Positions 33,145 to 41,278 of a DNA stretch of 64,000 nucleotides are shown in pieces (position 1 is the first letter of the stretch; each line of letters starts with the position of its first letter). A program made the translations under genes and the position numbers. The DNA lies in contig CALWLT010000007.1 in the NCBI GenBank assembly GCA_944381615.1, positions 1 through 64,000 of the forward strand. The letters are read 5' to 3'. The notes beneath the pieces are model-generated. The model made no database searches. It was not told the origin of the DNA and saw only the letters and a list, made by a program, of their open reading frames with translations. This stretch comes from an uncultured Lachnospiraceae bacterium (GTDB lineage: Bacteria; Bacillota; Clostridia; Lachnospirales; Lachnospiraceae).

Positions 33145-34215
33145 ATGAAAAAAATCGTCCTGACCGGCGGAGGAACAGCCGGCCACGTTACCCCCAATCT
33201 TGCGCTTCTCCCCGCCCTTGCACGGGAGGGATTTGAAGTCCGCTACATCGGCTCCTATAACGGAATCGAGCGCCGCCTCATCGAGGACGCGCAGATTCCC
33301 TATGACGGAATTTCCTCCGGAAAGCTTCGCCGCTATTTTGATCTGAAAAACTTTTCCGATCCCCTGCGGGTGTTAAAAGGCTACGCGCAGGCCCGCAAAT
33401 TGTTAAAAAAATACCGGCCGGACGTCGTCTTTTCCAAAGGCGGCTTTGTTTCCGTCCCCGTCGTCCTTGCCGCCAGTCATTACAAAATCCCGGTCATTAT
33501 CCACGAATCCGATATGACGCCCGGACTGGCTAATAAAATCTGTATCCCTGCCGCCACCAAGGTCTGCTGCAATTTCCCTGAGACCTTGAATTATCTCCCA
33601 AAAGAAAAAGCCGTCCTGACCGGATCCCCGATCCGGGAGGAGCTTCTGCACGGAGACCGCCTGGCAGGCCTTCAGTATGCTCATCTCTCGGCGGAGCGCC
33701 CTGTGATTCTCGTCATCGGCGGAAGCCTCGGCTCCGTAACCGTCAATCAGGCGGTGCGCAGCATCCTTCCGGAGCTTTTACAGTCCTTCCAGGTCGTACA
33801 TATCTGCGGAAAGGGCCATCTCGACGAAAGCCTGATCGGAACCGCCGGATATGTGCAGTACGAATATGTCGATAAACCGCTGCGGCATTTATTTGCCGCC
33901 GCCGATCTGATCATCTCCCGCGCCGGCGCCAATTCGATCTGCGAGATTCTTGCCCTGCGCAAGCCGAATGTCCTGATTCCGCTTTCCGCCGCGGCAAGCC
34001 GCGGCGATCAGATCCTGAACGCCAATTCCTTCGCCAGACAGGGCTTCAGCACCGTTCTGGAGGAGGATGTTCTTACTTCGGATACCCTGCGCCATGCTAT
34101 CCGGGAAACCTACGCTGACCGGCAGTCCTTCATAGACCGGATGAGCGAAAGTCCTCTGAATAACGCGGTTGAAACCATTCTCGGGCTGATTAACGACTGT
34201 ATCCCTTCCGCCTGA
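33145..34215 (+). CDS. murG: UDP-GlcNAc:lipid I GlcNAc transferase
   Basis: 356 residues from the ATG at 33145 (GGGAGGAACC upstream; a TTG 18 bp earlier is rejected). It makes lipid II from lipid I at the inner face of the membrane. The family blocks are present: GGGTAGHVTPNLALLPAL at the N-terminus, FSKGGFVSVPVVLAA, and ISRAGANSICEILALRKPNV in the UDP-sugar-binding half. Unusually it lies alone, outside a division/cell-wall cluster, and has a palindromic promoter, so it could be an extra copy used under certain conditions. Confidence 0.93.
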   Translation: MKKIVLTGGGTAGHVTPNLALLPALAREGFEVRYIGSYNGIERRLIEDAQIPYDGISSGKLRRYFDLKNFSDPLRVLKGYAQARKLLKKYRPDVVFSKGGFVSVPVVLAASHYKIPVIIHESDMTPGLANKICIPAATKVCCNFPETLNYLPKEKAVLTGSPIREELLHGDRLAGLQYAHLSAERPVILVIGGSLGSVTVNQAVRSILPELLQSFQVVHICGKGHLDESLIGTAGYVQYEYVDKPLRHLFAAADLIISRAGANSICEILALRKPNVLIPLSAAASRGDQILNANSFARQGFSTVLEEDVLTSDTLRHAIRETYADRQSFIDRMSESPLNNAVETILGLINDCIPSA

Positions 34216-34291
34216 TTCGCCCTGACGCGTCCCTGAAGCGGATTGTTCCCGCCGGAACCGGACTGTTTTGCGATCGCCGGCGGATTCTCCG

Positions 34292-34849
34292 TCAGGTTTT
34301 CCGGCGGTCAAAGATATCGGCTTTTTCAAGCTGCCTGCGCAGTTCTTTTTTCGCTCTGAAGAGACGGGAACGGCACACCGTTCCCGATATCTTCAGAATC
34401 TCGCAGGTCTCTCCGACCGAAAGGCCCTCGATGACCCGCAAGGCAAGCACTTCCCTCCAGTTTTTCTTCATTTTTTTCACAATTTCCCAGACCGTCCGGT
34501 ACAGTTCCCGATCCTGCACCTCCTGATCCAGAACCTCCGTCATCCTGTCGCTTTTTATCAGCTCTTCCAGAATCGATATCCTGTCTTCCGGATCGTCCAT
34601 CCTGAGCGTTACCCGGCGCAGGCGTCTTCTGCTGTCAATCCACCGGCTCCGCAAAATCCGGATCAGAAGCATCATTTTTACCTTCTGCGGATTTTCCAGC
34701 GAATATCTTTCATAATATTCAATAAAGGTCTCCTGTGCCAGATCTTCGGCCTCCCCGGCCTGCGCGCCCAGACTTGCCGCATACTTTTTCAGCGGAACGA
34801 GATACTCCTCATACATCCTCTCCAGAAGGACAGACTCATCCTGCCGCAT
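34292..34849 (-). CDS. ECF-type RNA polymerase sigma factor
   Basis: 185 residues. Region 2 (about 10-75) holds MYEEYLVPLKKYAASL and EAEDLAQETFIEYYERY; region 4 (about 125-175) holds the helix-turn-helix VIEGLSVGETCEILKISGTV with CRSRLFRAKKELRRQL. There is no region 3, as in ECF sigma factors. It starts 9 bp after the HIT gene stop in the same direction. The DUF4367 protein coded at 32165-33013 is a candidate anti-sigma factor. The palindrome at murG or promoters nearby may be targets. Confidence 0.85.
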   Translation of the reverse strand: MRQDESVLLERMYEEYLVPLKKYAASLGAQAGEAEDLAQETFIEYYERYSLENPQKVKMMLLIRILRSRWIDSRRRLRRVTLRMDDPEDRISILEELIKSDRMTEVLDQEVQDRELYRTVWEIVKKMKKNWREVLALRVIEGLSVGETCEILKISGTVCRSRLFRAKKELRRQLEKADIFDRRKT

Positions 34850-34858
34850 AGCGCTCTC

Positions 34859-35284
34859 CTAAAGCTCCAGCTCCTTCTGGATGCTGCTGCTGACTGCGGC
34901 AAGCTCTTCGGGATCCGCCTTTCCCGGCTTCCAGGCTACCATCTCCGGCCCTCCCTCATAACGCGGGATCACATGAACATGGAAATGGAACACCGTCTGT
35001 CCCGCCGCGGTCCCGTTATTCTGCACAACGTTAAATCCGGCGCAGCCCAGCGCCCGCTTCATCGCCGCCCCGAGCTTCCCGGCCAGCGGCAGAACCCGGG
35101 CCGCCACGCTTTCGTCCAGTTCACACAGATCTTTATAATGGTTCTTCGGCAGAATCAGCGCATGTCCTCTGGACGCCGGGCCCAGATCCAGGATAACCCG
35201 GAAATCCGCATCCTCATAAACGGTAGCAGACGGAATCTCGCCCGCAGCAATTTTGCAGAAAATACAATCTCTGTCTGTCATCAT
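34859..35284 (-). CDS. HIT-family nucleotide hydrolase/transferase
   Basis: 141 residues. The histidine triad is FHFHVHVIPRY, and CIFCKIAAGEIPSA gives the N-terminal CxxC that often binds zinc. HIT proteins of the HINT type split AMP-lysine or other nucleoside phosphoramidates; the true substrate is unknown. It precedes the sigma factor gene by 9 bp and shares its extended -10 promoter at 35386-35394. Confidence 0.92.
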   Translation of the reverse strand: MMTDRDCIFCKIAAGEIPSATVYEDADFRVILDLGPASRGHALILPKNHYKDLCELDESVAARVLPLAGKLGAAMKRALGCAGFNVVQNNGTAAGQTVFHFHVHVIPRYEGGPEMVAWKPGKADPEELAAVSSSIQKELEL

Positions 35285-35385
35285 TACCTCTCCTTTTCAT
35301 CCTCACAGATTTCCTCCCGGACAGAAAACGGCGCGCCGGGAGCGTTCCCGCCGGCCCTTGCCTCTTACGCAATGCCGACGTGCCC

Positions 35386-35394
35386 ATTATACCA
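35386..35394 (-). promoter_or_regulatory. extended -10 promoter of HIT-sigma operon
   Basis: On the minus strand TGGTATAAT: a perfect TATAAT with the TGn extension. No good -35 box is present, which is usual for extended -10 promoters. Leader about 95 bases. Confidence 0.5.
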
Positions 35395-35429
35395 CAGGTT
35401 GTTTTGTTCTTCTATAAATTTTTACAAAA

Positions 35430-35466
35430 ACAGAAATCTTGCGTAAAAGAGAAAATCTTTACGCAA
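35430..35466 (-). terminator. terminator at the end of the pilus locus
   Basis: The arms TTGCGTAAA and TTTACGCAA (35439-35447 and 35458-35466) are perfect and T-rich sequence follows on the minus strand (ATTTCTGTTTTT). It lies 25 bases after the FHA gene stop. Confidence 0.55.
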
Positions 35467-35489
35467 ATTATTTGTTTTTCGTCACAATT

Positions 35490-37031
35490 TTAAATTTTCA
35501 GAGAATTTTCCCGAAAATAAAAGCCAGCATCGGCCAGATAAATTTCATCCCCATCCCGGATGCTGACCGTTTCATTCGCCTGAAGCGCATATCCGTTGAC
35601 CACGGTTCCGTTGGTAGAATTCAGATCCGTAACCAGATACACGCCTTCCTTCCTGTCTACCCGCAGATGGAGCCGGCTTACCGTCGGCCGCGAAAGACAG
35701 AAATCCGCCAGCGTTTCATGCTTTCCGATCACAAACGGAACGTACCGGATCTCGATTACCTCCTGGCCGCGATCCACCGGCCAGAATGCGGCGCTTTCCG
35801 TCTCCTCCCCGCTGCCGCTCAGCAGCTCGGTGCCTTCCCTCTGTTCCCGGAGCATTCTCTCTTTTTCCTGCCGGATCCGCTCCTTCTGCCGTTCTTCCTC
35901 GTTTTCCGGGCGTAGCTCCCAGGAATTTCCCTCCTTCGCTCCCGTCCAGGACGCATTTTCTTCCCGCAGAGCCGCTTTCTCCTCCCGCTCCTTCCCTACC
36001 GTTCTGTGCGCCGCGGCCGTCGTCAGAAACAGCGAAAAGAAGAAAACCGCGCCCGCCAGGCCGCAGAGAAGCACGCCCGTCTGTCCTGTCGCGTACCAGT
36101 ATAGCGCGCCGGCGCCAAGCGCTGCTGCCGCGCTCTGAACCGCCGCTTTCCGGTTCTGATCTCTCTTTGTCTTTCCTGCCCGGCTTCCCTTCCTCTCCCC
36201 TTTTGCCCGATCCTCCCGATCCGTCTCCCGGCGTTCATCCGCTCCTCCCCGTTCTGCTCTCTGCCAGCTCTCACTTTCCCGCTTCCGGCCGGCATCCCGT
36301 GTCTCTTTTTCGCCGCTTCTCTCTCTTCGCCATTCCCGGTCTTCCCGGCCCCTGCTTTCACGCCGCGCCGCGCCCCGGATTTCTTTTTCCCGATCCGCTT
36401 TCCCGTCCGTATCTTCTTCCGGAAATTCCTCTTCCCGCCATGCGTCCGAACCCGCTTCTTCCCTCCCGGCCTTCTCGCCGGAAAAAATCGAATCTTCCGC
36501 CCTCTTCAGGCAGCGCGTCAGATCGCAGATCCCGTAATTTTCCTTAAGGCTTGTCTGATACAGGTTATAGGCCAGCACGACCGCTTCCCGATCCTGATGA
36601 TCCGTCCGCTCCAGGATCTGCTTTAAAAGCAGCGACAGCTCAGAAAAAAAATCCTCCCGGCGTCCCGGAATAAAGCAAAATGCGGCCGCAAACGGATCCG
36701 GCTTCACATAAATATAATCCGGATCCAGCACCAGGCCCTCTTCCGGCAGCAAAAAACGTTCCGTCTGATCCAGAACCTTCTCCAGCGTGACCAGCAGGCT
36801 GCGGATGATCCCGGCCGTTGCTCTCTGCCGTTCCAGAATCCTTGAAAGCGGCTGCCGGGAAGTGATCTCGTAATAAAATTCTCTCCCCTGCTCCTTCTGC
36901 CTGGCCCGGAACCTTAAAAGCCCTTCCATCGGATTATCTTCCAGCATCCGGCATTCATAGGTTTCCGTCTGATCCGGCGCCTCTATAATCATATAATTAT
37001 GATTCATTTCCCTGCTGTAACGAACTTCCAC
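35490..37031 (-). CDS. FHA-domain protein of the Tad locus (DUF6382-like)
   Basis: 513 residues from a GTG at 37031 with GGGAGGAG 6 bases upstream; an ATG at 37067 has a weaker site. Residues 1-180 form a conserved domain seen with Tad loci of Lachnospiraceae (NHNYMIIEAP; EEGLVLDPDYIYVKP), which I know as DUF6382. A long Arg/Glu-rich disordered stretch follows, with hydrophobic segments near the middle (ALYWYATGQTGVLLCGLAGAV). The last 88 residues are an FHA domain (IGKHETL, SRPTVSRLHL, NSTNGTVVNG) that binds phosphothreonine. It is the final gene of the pilus cluster. FHA suggests control by a Ser/Thr kinase, none of which is in the window. Confidence 0.78.
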   Translation of the reverse strand: MEVRYSREMNHNYMIIEAPDQTETYECRMLEDNPMEGLLRFRARQKEQGREFYYEITSRQPLSRILERQRATAGIIRSLLVTLEKVLDQTERFLLPEEGLVLDPDYIYVKPDPFAAAFCFIPGRREDFFSELSLLLKQILERTDHQDREAVVLAYNLYQTSLKENYGICDLTRCLKRAEDSIFSGEKAGREEAGSDAWREEEFPEEDTDGKADREKEIRGAARRESRGREDREWRRERSGEKETRDAGRKRESESWQRAERGGADERRETDREDRAKGERKGSRAGKTKRDQNRKAAVQSAAAALGAGALYWYATGQTGVLLCGLAGAVFFFSLFLTTAAAHRTVGKEREEKAALREENASWTGAKEGNSWELRPENEEERQKERIRQEKERMLREQREGTELLSGSGEETESAAFWPVDRGQEVIEIRYVPFVIGKHETLADFCLSRPTVSRLHLRVDRKEGVYLVTDLNSTNGTVVNGYALQANETVSIRDGDEIYLADAGFYFRENSLKI

Positions 37032-37087
37032 TCTGCTCCTCCCGTACTGTTCCCGTGAAACCGGCATTTTCCGCCGCGCATCGCCAT

Positions 37088-37459
37088 TCAGATCCCGCCG
37101 GCCGTCAACAGGCGAATCCGGTTTTCCGGATCATATCCCGTAACCTCGATCTGCGTCTCGCTTCCCGCCGTTACCTGCCCCCGGATGACGTTTCCTTCCC
37201 ATTCAAGCTCCAGCCGCCCGTCCCCGCACCAGAAAAAGCTGCGCAGCTGGTTTTCCGCCTCCTGCTCCAGCTCCTGACGAATTTCCGCCTCTTTTTTCTC
37301 CTCCGCTTCCAGGAAAATTCCGCGCTCCAGCGCTTCCTGAAGCACAAACCGGCCGGCCACGCGGGCGTGAACCTGAAACACGCCGATAAGCAGCGCGGCA
37401 ATCAGGAAAAATGCCGCCGACATGACCAGCGACGCCTCTACCGTATAGGACGCCTTCAG
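37088..37459 (-). CDS. TadE-like pseudopilin
   Basis: 123 residues. The mature-type N-terminus is LKASYTVEASLVMSAAFFLI: a short basic start, the TVEAS motif and one hydrophobic helix, as in TadE/TadF and other class III pseudopilins. The rest is acidic, Glu-rich and helical, then a beta-rich end. No ATG, GTG or TTG lies at the expected position; a CTG (37457-37459) overlaps the TGA of the preceding peptidase gene as CTGA, so I place the start there. If a CTG start is not used, the start would be an internal ATG that removes the conserved motif. Confidence 0.6.
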   Translation of the reverse strand: MKASYTVEASLVMSAAFFLIAALLIGVFQVHARVAGRFVLQEALERGIFLEAEEKKEAEIRQELEQEAENQLRSFFWCGDGRLELEWEGNVIRGQVTAGSETQIEVTGYDPENRIRLLTAGGI

Positions 37460-37923
37460 CCACCCAGAAGAAGAGCCGCCCAGACCGGGATCAGAAACGG
37501 AAGGAAGGCAAGCTCCCGTTTTGCCGCGCTGCGCCCCCGAAACAGCTCCCGCATCATCAGTCCCAATCCGGCCAGACTGCTCCCGAGCAGGCCGCCCGCC
37601 AGAAGGCAGACGATCTCCCTTCCGTTCAGAAACAGGCCGGACGCCAGAAAAAAGCATCCGTCTCCTCTGCCAACCGCCTCTCTGCTCCAGACCGAAACCA
37701 GAAGCAGAAACATACCGGGCAAAAAGGGCAGCCCCCGTTCCAGAATTATTTGCCATACCCCTGTCTCTCCTCCCGTTTTTACTATCTCCCAAACGCCCGA
37801 AAGCCACACGGCAAGCCCGCAGCCGCCGAACGCTTCCAGCAGGCGGACCGGAATCCGGCGGTTCTTCCAGTCGAGCCAGGCCGCCGCCAGAAGAAATCCT
37901 GTAAAAATCGCCCTGTTCAGCAT
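37456..37923 (-). CDS. small A24-type prepilin peptidase
   Basis: 155 residues from the ATG at 37923, with GGGGGGAG upstream. About five membrane helices. The catalytic aspartates are in AWLDWKNRRIP and VGRGDGCFF, equivalent to the D-x-x-x-x-I-P and GxGD motifs of TadV/CpaA and type IV prepilin peptidases. It lacks the N-terminal methylase domain. The cluster also codes for a second A24 peptidase at its other end (45930-46472), so the two may process different substrates. The stop overlaps the TadE-like start. Confidence 0.75.
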   Translation of the reverse strand: MLNRAIFTGFLLAAAWLDWKNRRIPVRLLEAFGGCGLAVWLSGVWEIVKTGGETGVWQIILERGLPFLPGMFLLLVSVWSREAVGRGDGCFFLASGLFLNGREIVCLLAGGLLGSSLAGLGLMMRELFRGRSAAKRELAFLPFLIPVWAALLLGG

Positions 37924-37962
37924 TTTCTCTCCCCCCTGCCGTTCCCTGTCTGCCACATTTTC

Positions 37963-38814
37963 TCATCCGCCCGCGCAATACGAACAGGCTCCCAGATGCT
38001 CTGCCTGCGATAGCGGAACCCTGCGCACGTAATAGGCCAGCGAAGAGCAGTCCGCCCGGCCGTGGTAATACTCCCCATGCGGCAGCACATACACGACCCC
38101 GCCGCTCTTAGCCTGCGAGCCGCATACCGCACAGGGACGGTAATGCCTTCCGTCCGCATTCTTCTTTTCCCCGATCTGCGCGCCGGCAACCGCTGAAATC
38201 TGATTGGAAATATAATGGCAGCCCGGATCCAGATGATAGCGGGTCCCTCCTTTTCCGACGTATACCATCCTCTCCTCCTTTTCCGATTCCGCCAGTGTCT
38301 CAAAAGAACCGCCTTTTTCGCCGATCCAGCCCCGCCGGCGGCTGCGCGAAGTCAGCGATACCCCATCCAGTGCAAACACAGAAAACGGAAGACGGTACTC
38401 GTAGCTCGCCCGCAGATCAATCTCTTCCCCGTCTCCGGAAACAAAGCTTCCCAGACAGCTGACGTGTTCCAGCCGTTCTCCTCCCGCCTCCGCCACTTTT
38501 CCCCGCAGATACACGGCAAGCGCGGTTCCGGTCAGAATTCCGCCGGCCGCCTCTCCATAAGAACTGTCATTCTGATTCGGGCCGGCCGTTTCCCGGGAAA
38601 ATAACGCCCCCGCTTCGCCGTGCGCCAGCCGGTACGTAATATACGCCTGCCAGCCAATCTCGCGCCCCGCTGTCTCCAGCGCCGTCTGCACTTTTCTCTG
38701 TGTGTCCAGAATCTCCATCGGCACGGACAAAAGAATCACAAAAAACAGAAACAGCGTCAGGGACAGGGAAGCTTCTATGGTCAGACTGGCCCGGACTTTC
38801 TTTTCTCTCCTCAA
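37963..38814 (-). CDS. TadE/TadG-like protein with cysteine-rich tail
   Basis: 283 residues from a TTG. The N-terminus (MRREKKVRASLTIEASLSLT) is a pseudopilin: basic, T-[IV]-EAS motif, then one long membrane helix. Residues 100-200 are beta-rich. The tail (about 205-283) has two related modules with the pattern V-Y-x-x-x-G-x-x-YH-x4-C ... C-x2-C (YVGKGGTRYHLDPGCHYI ... CAVCG, and YVLPHGEYYHGRADCSSL ... CSYC). The Cys/His spacing resembles small zinc or Ada-like metal domains seen in other Firmicute surface proteins. Zinc binding is inference. It lies between the DUF5702 protein and the small peptidase. Confidence 0.68.
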   Translation of the reverse strand: MRREKKVRASLTIEASLSLTLFLFFVILLSVPMEILDTQRKVQTALETAGREIGWQAYITYRLAHGEAGALFSRETAGPNQNDSSYGEAAGGILTGTALAVYLRGKVAEAGGERLEHVSCLGSFVSGDGEEIDLRASYEYRLPFSVFALDGVSLTSRSRRRGWIGEKGGSFETLAESEKEERMVYVGKGGTRYHLDPGCHYISNQISAVAGAQIGEKKNADGRHYRPCAVCGSQAKSGGVVYVLPHGEYYHGRADCSSLAYYVRRVPLSQAEHLGACSYCAGG

Positions 38815-38922
38815 ATCGTCCTCTCCCCTCCCGCAATCAGGAAGCGGAAAACAGAAGGAAGCGCCCTTTTTCGTCTTTTACAATAAACTAGTATTCCGTC
38901 TTGAAAAGTAAAACATGAATTC

Positions 38923-38944
38923 AAAAACCGATCGGCTTCGATCG
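38923..38944 (-). terminator. possible internal terminator in the pilus locus
   Basis: On the minus strand CGATCG-AAGC-CGATCG is followed by GTTTTTG. It lies in the 263-bp gap after the DUF5702 gene, so the four distal genes may have their own promoter; none is clear. Confidence 0.4.
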
Positions 38945-39077
38945 ATTTCACAGGGTCTTATGTACTTGGAGAGGCACACATATTTAAAAAAGGACGCCCC
39001 CTTCTGTTTTCCGCTTCCCTGTTTTTACCTTTGTTTTCGCAGTGATTGTCTCTTCTTTTCCGGTTTCTGCCCCGGCC

Positions 39078-40961
39078 TCAATATGCCCGGCGCGCCGTCC
39101 GCGCAACCGGAACCAGCGTCCCCCTGCCTGAGAGCGACGCCTCCAGGGAAACTGCGCACCGCTCCATCCGAAAAGACGGCTGCCGGATGGCGATCGTATT
39201 CTGAATCAGATCCATCATCCGGTAACAGAGCGTCGTCTTATCCTCCATCAGATAAAACATTCTCAGCCAGCCCTGATAATCCGATCCTCTTCCTTCCTGC
39301 TGCGCCCCGTCTTCTCTCTGCACCGTTTTCCACACTGCCGCCCCCTGTTCTGCCAGCCCGGAAAGCGAAACGCGCCACTCATCCGCCGTCTTCAGAAAAG
39401 GAACCCGGCCGCCCGCCAGAAGAATCCGCACGTCTTCTACCGACTCCGCAAACGCCCAGACCGTCATGATAAAAAAAGAAACAACTGTTGTCAGCGGCGC
39501 AAGCCCGACCGCTCCGGTTATGGAAAAAGCCAGCGCCTCCGCCTGACTGCGCAGCGTCTGGCTGCCGTAAAGCGTTACCAGATTCAGCGCTTCCCGGACC
39601 GCTATCAGCTGCCGCAGCGTCTGCTCCAGATTTTCCCGGTCCGAATCCTTTCCCTGAAGAAGATATTCCTGCTCGTAACAAAACGGCTTCTCTGCTTTCT
39701 TGCAAAACGAGGCAAAATACGAAACGGCGTATTCATTCAGAAGCGCCCGTTCCAGCCCTCTTACCAGCAGGTTCTCCCGGCCGCCGGCCGGATCTCCGTT
39801 TCCCGCCAGGCGGGAAGGCAGCTCCGCTGCCGGAAGCAACGCCTGAGAAATGACCGTTCCCTCCGGCACGCACAGAGAAACCAGATCCGTCTGGGCCAGC
39901 CGGCCGACCGTCTCCAGGATCCCCATTGTCTTTTTATCGCGGATCTCGGCCTCCCGGAAGCGGGCGTCCGTCTGAAAGCGCCCGGTAATACGCAGCACCC
40001 GCCTCCAGAGCGCCTCCTCGTCCAGCTCGTCATCCTCGTCCTGCGGCTCCCAGTCCTCGATATACTCCTGAATCTCCTCTGCTTCCCGGATTGCCTCCTC
40101 TACGACTTTCCGGTTCTGCTCTGCGGTCTCCCGGGTTTTTTCCACCTCACGCCGCCGCTCCCCGTCCTTATCCAGGTACGAGCGGTATCCCGCTGCCTCG
40201 GCTTCCGTGATCATCCGGGAATCCTCCTTCAGATCCGGCCGGATTGCCTCTTTGCTTTGTTCCGCCTTTGCCAGCTCCAACGCCAGTTCGTCCGCCTTTT
40301 TTCCGTATGCCTCCACCAGCCCCGGAATCCGATCCAACTCGTCAAGCAGCTTTCCGGCCGTCTTTAGAAACGCAGATCCGTTCCCGTTTTCCAGCTCGCG
40401 GTTTCCCTTGTCCAGATACTCTTCCTGCCGTTTCAGGCAGCTTCCGATCGCCTCGATCGATTCCTCCAGCCGCAGGACCTTCTTTCCATTCTCCTGATAA
40501 CGGTCCGCCACCTGGTACAGCCCTTCTGCCTCCCGCAGATCCTCCGCCGTTTTCTGAAGCGCTTCCGGATCCGTTTCCATGTTCCAGATCCCCAGCTTCA
40601 TATAGTCCAGAACCTCCTTCTCAAAATATGCCCCGCCGCCGTCTGTCATCCTGGCCAGCACTTTTACCTCCAGTTCCTGATCCGAAAGCGGATAAAAGGG
40701 CGCGGCCTCCAGATACGCCTCACAGTACGGTTCAAGCCCCTCCCGCAGCGCCGCCTCCTCGTCGCTGTCTAAGAGGAACAGGCGGTACTGATCCCACACC
40801 TCCCTGTGATAGCGGCTCATCAGAGAATCGAGAGAGGAATTGATCGCCATCTGCATATACCAGCCGCAGCCCGCTGCGCGCGCGGACTCAAACAGCCCGC
40901 CCAGAAGCGCGCAGATACAGGTCAGAATCAGGCTCAGAAATACGGTAATTCCTCCTCTCAT
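39078..40961 (-). CDS. DUF5702-type Tad-locus protein
   Basis: 627 residues. The start MRGGITVFLSLILTCICALLG is a pilin-like or TadG-like N-terminal helix. A long helical and coiled-coil region follows (residues 150-320; repeated Lys/Glu-rich segments) with a second hydrophobic region near 490-515 (ALAFSITGAVGLAPLTTVVS). The C-terminus contains a compact domain ending RRAY. Members known to me as DUF5702 sit in Tad loci of Clostridia and are thought to be large pseudopilin-like or anchor proteins. AAGGAGG precedes the ATG. It lies between the Flp1 pilin and the cysteine-rich TadE-like gene. Confidence 0.75.
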   Translation of the reverse strand: MRGGITVFLSLILTCICALLGGLFESARAAGCGWYMQMAINSSLDSLMSRYHREVWDQYRLFLLDSDEEAALREGLEPYCEAYLEAAPFYPLSDQELEVKVLARMTDGGGAYFEKEVLDYMKLGIWNMETDPEALQKTAEDLREAEGLYQVADRYQENGKKVLRLEESIEAIGSCLKRQEEYLDKGNRELENGNGSAFLKTAGKLLDELDRIPGLVEAYGKKADELALELAKAEQSKEAIRPDLKEDSRMITEAEAAGYRSYLDKDGERRREVEKTRETAEQNRKVVEEAIREAEEIQEYIEDWEPQDEDDELDEEALWRRVLRITGRFQTDARFREAEIRDKKTMGILETVGRLAQTDLVSLCVPEGTVISQALLPAAELPSRLAGNGDPAGGRENLLVRGLERALLNEYAVSYFASFCKKAEKPFCYEQEYLLQGKDSDRENLEQTLRQLIAVREALNLVTLYGSQTLRSQAEALAFSITGAVGLAPLTTVVSFFIMTVWAFAESVEDVRILLAGGRVPFLKTADEWRVSLSGLAEQGAAVWKTVQREDGAQQEGRGSDYQGWLRMFYLMEDKTTLCYRMMDLIQNTIAIRQPSFRMERCAVSLEASLSGRGTLVPVARTARRAY

Positions 40962-41008
40962 CTCAGTTTCCTCCTTTTCCCGCTGTGCCCGGCAGAAAAA
41001 CCGGTTTC

Positions 41009-41203
41009 TCAGTAAACTTCTTTTGACTTGCTGTTGATCTGCTTGAAAATACTCTCCAGGAGATCATTGATCTGCTCTTTAAAAATAATGACCAGCCCGA
41101 TCAGGACTACCAGAATCAGGACAATCTCAATGACTCCCACGCCATCCTCTTCCCGCAGGAAGCTTTTCACTTCCCTGCGCCAATCTCTTCCTGTCAAACG
41201 CAT
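41009..41203 (-). CDS. Flp1-family type IVb pilin
   Basis: 64 residues with a near-ideal ribosome site (AAAGGAGG). The leader MRLTGRDWRREVKSFLRE ends at EEDGVGVIEIVLIL: a class III signal followed by the hydrophobic pilin helix (VIEIVLILVVLIGLVIIF), and a short hydrophilic tail with KQINSKSK. The prepilin peptidase would cut after Gly in DGVG or nearby. This is the main pilin, the building block of a thin Flp/Tad pilus. It lies between the TadC gene and the DUF5702 gene. Confidence 0.85.
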   Translation of the reverse strand: MRLTGRDWRREVKSFLREEDGVGVIEIVLILVVLIGLVIIFKEQINDLLESIFKQINSKSKEVY

Positions 41204-41278
41204 CCTTATCCTCCTTTCACGCCTGTTCCGATCCTCCGGATTCCCGTTTTTATCTTGCTGTGCGCGGCGCCTCCGGCC

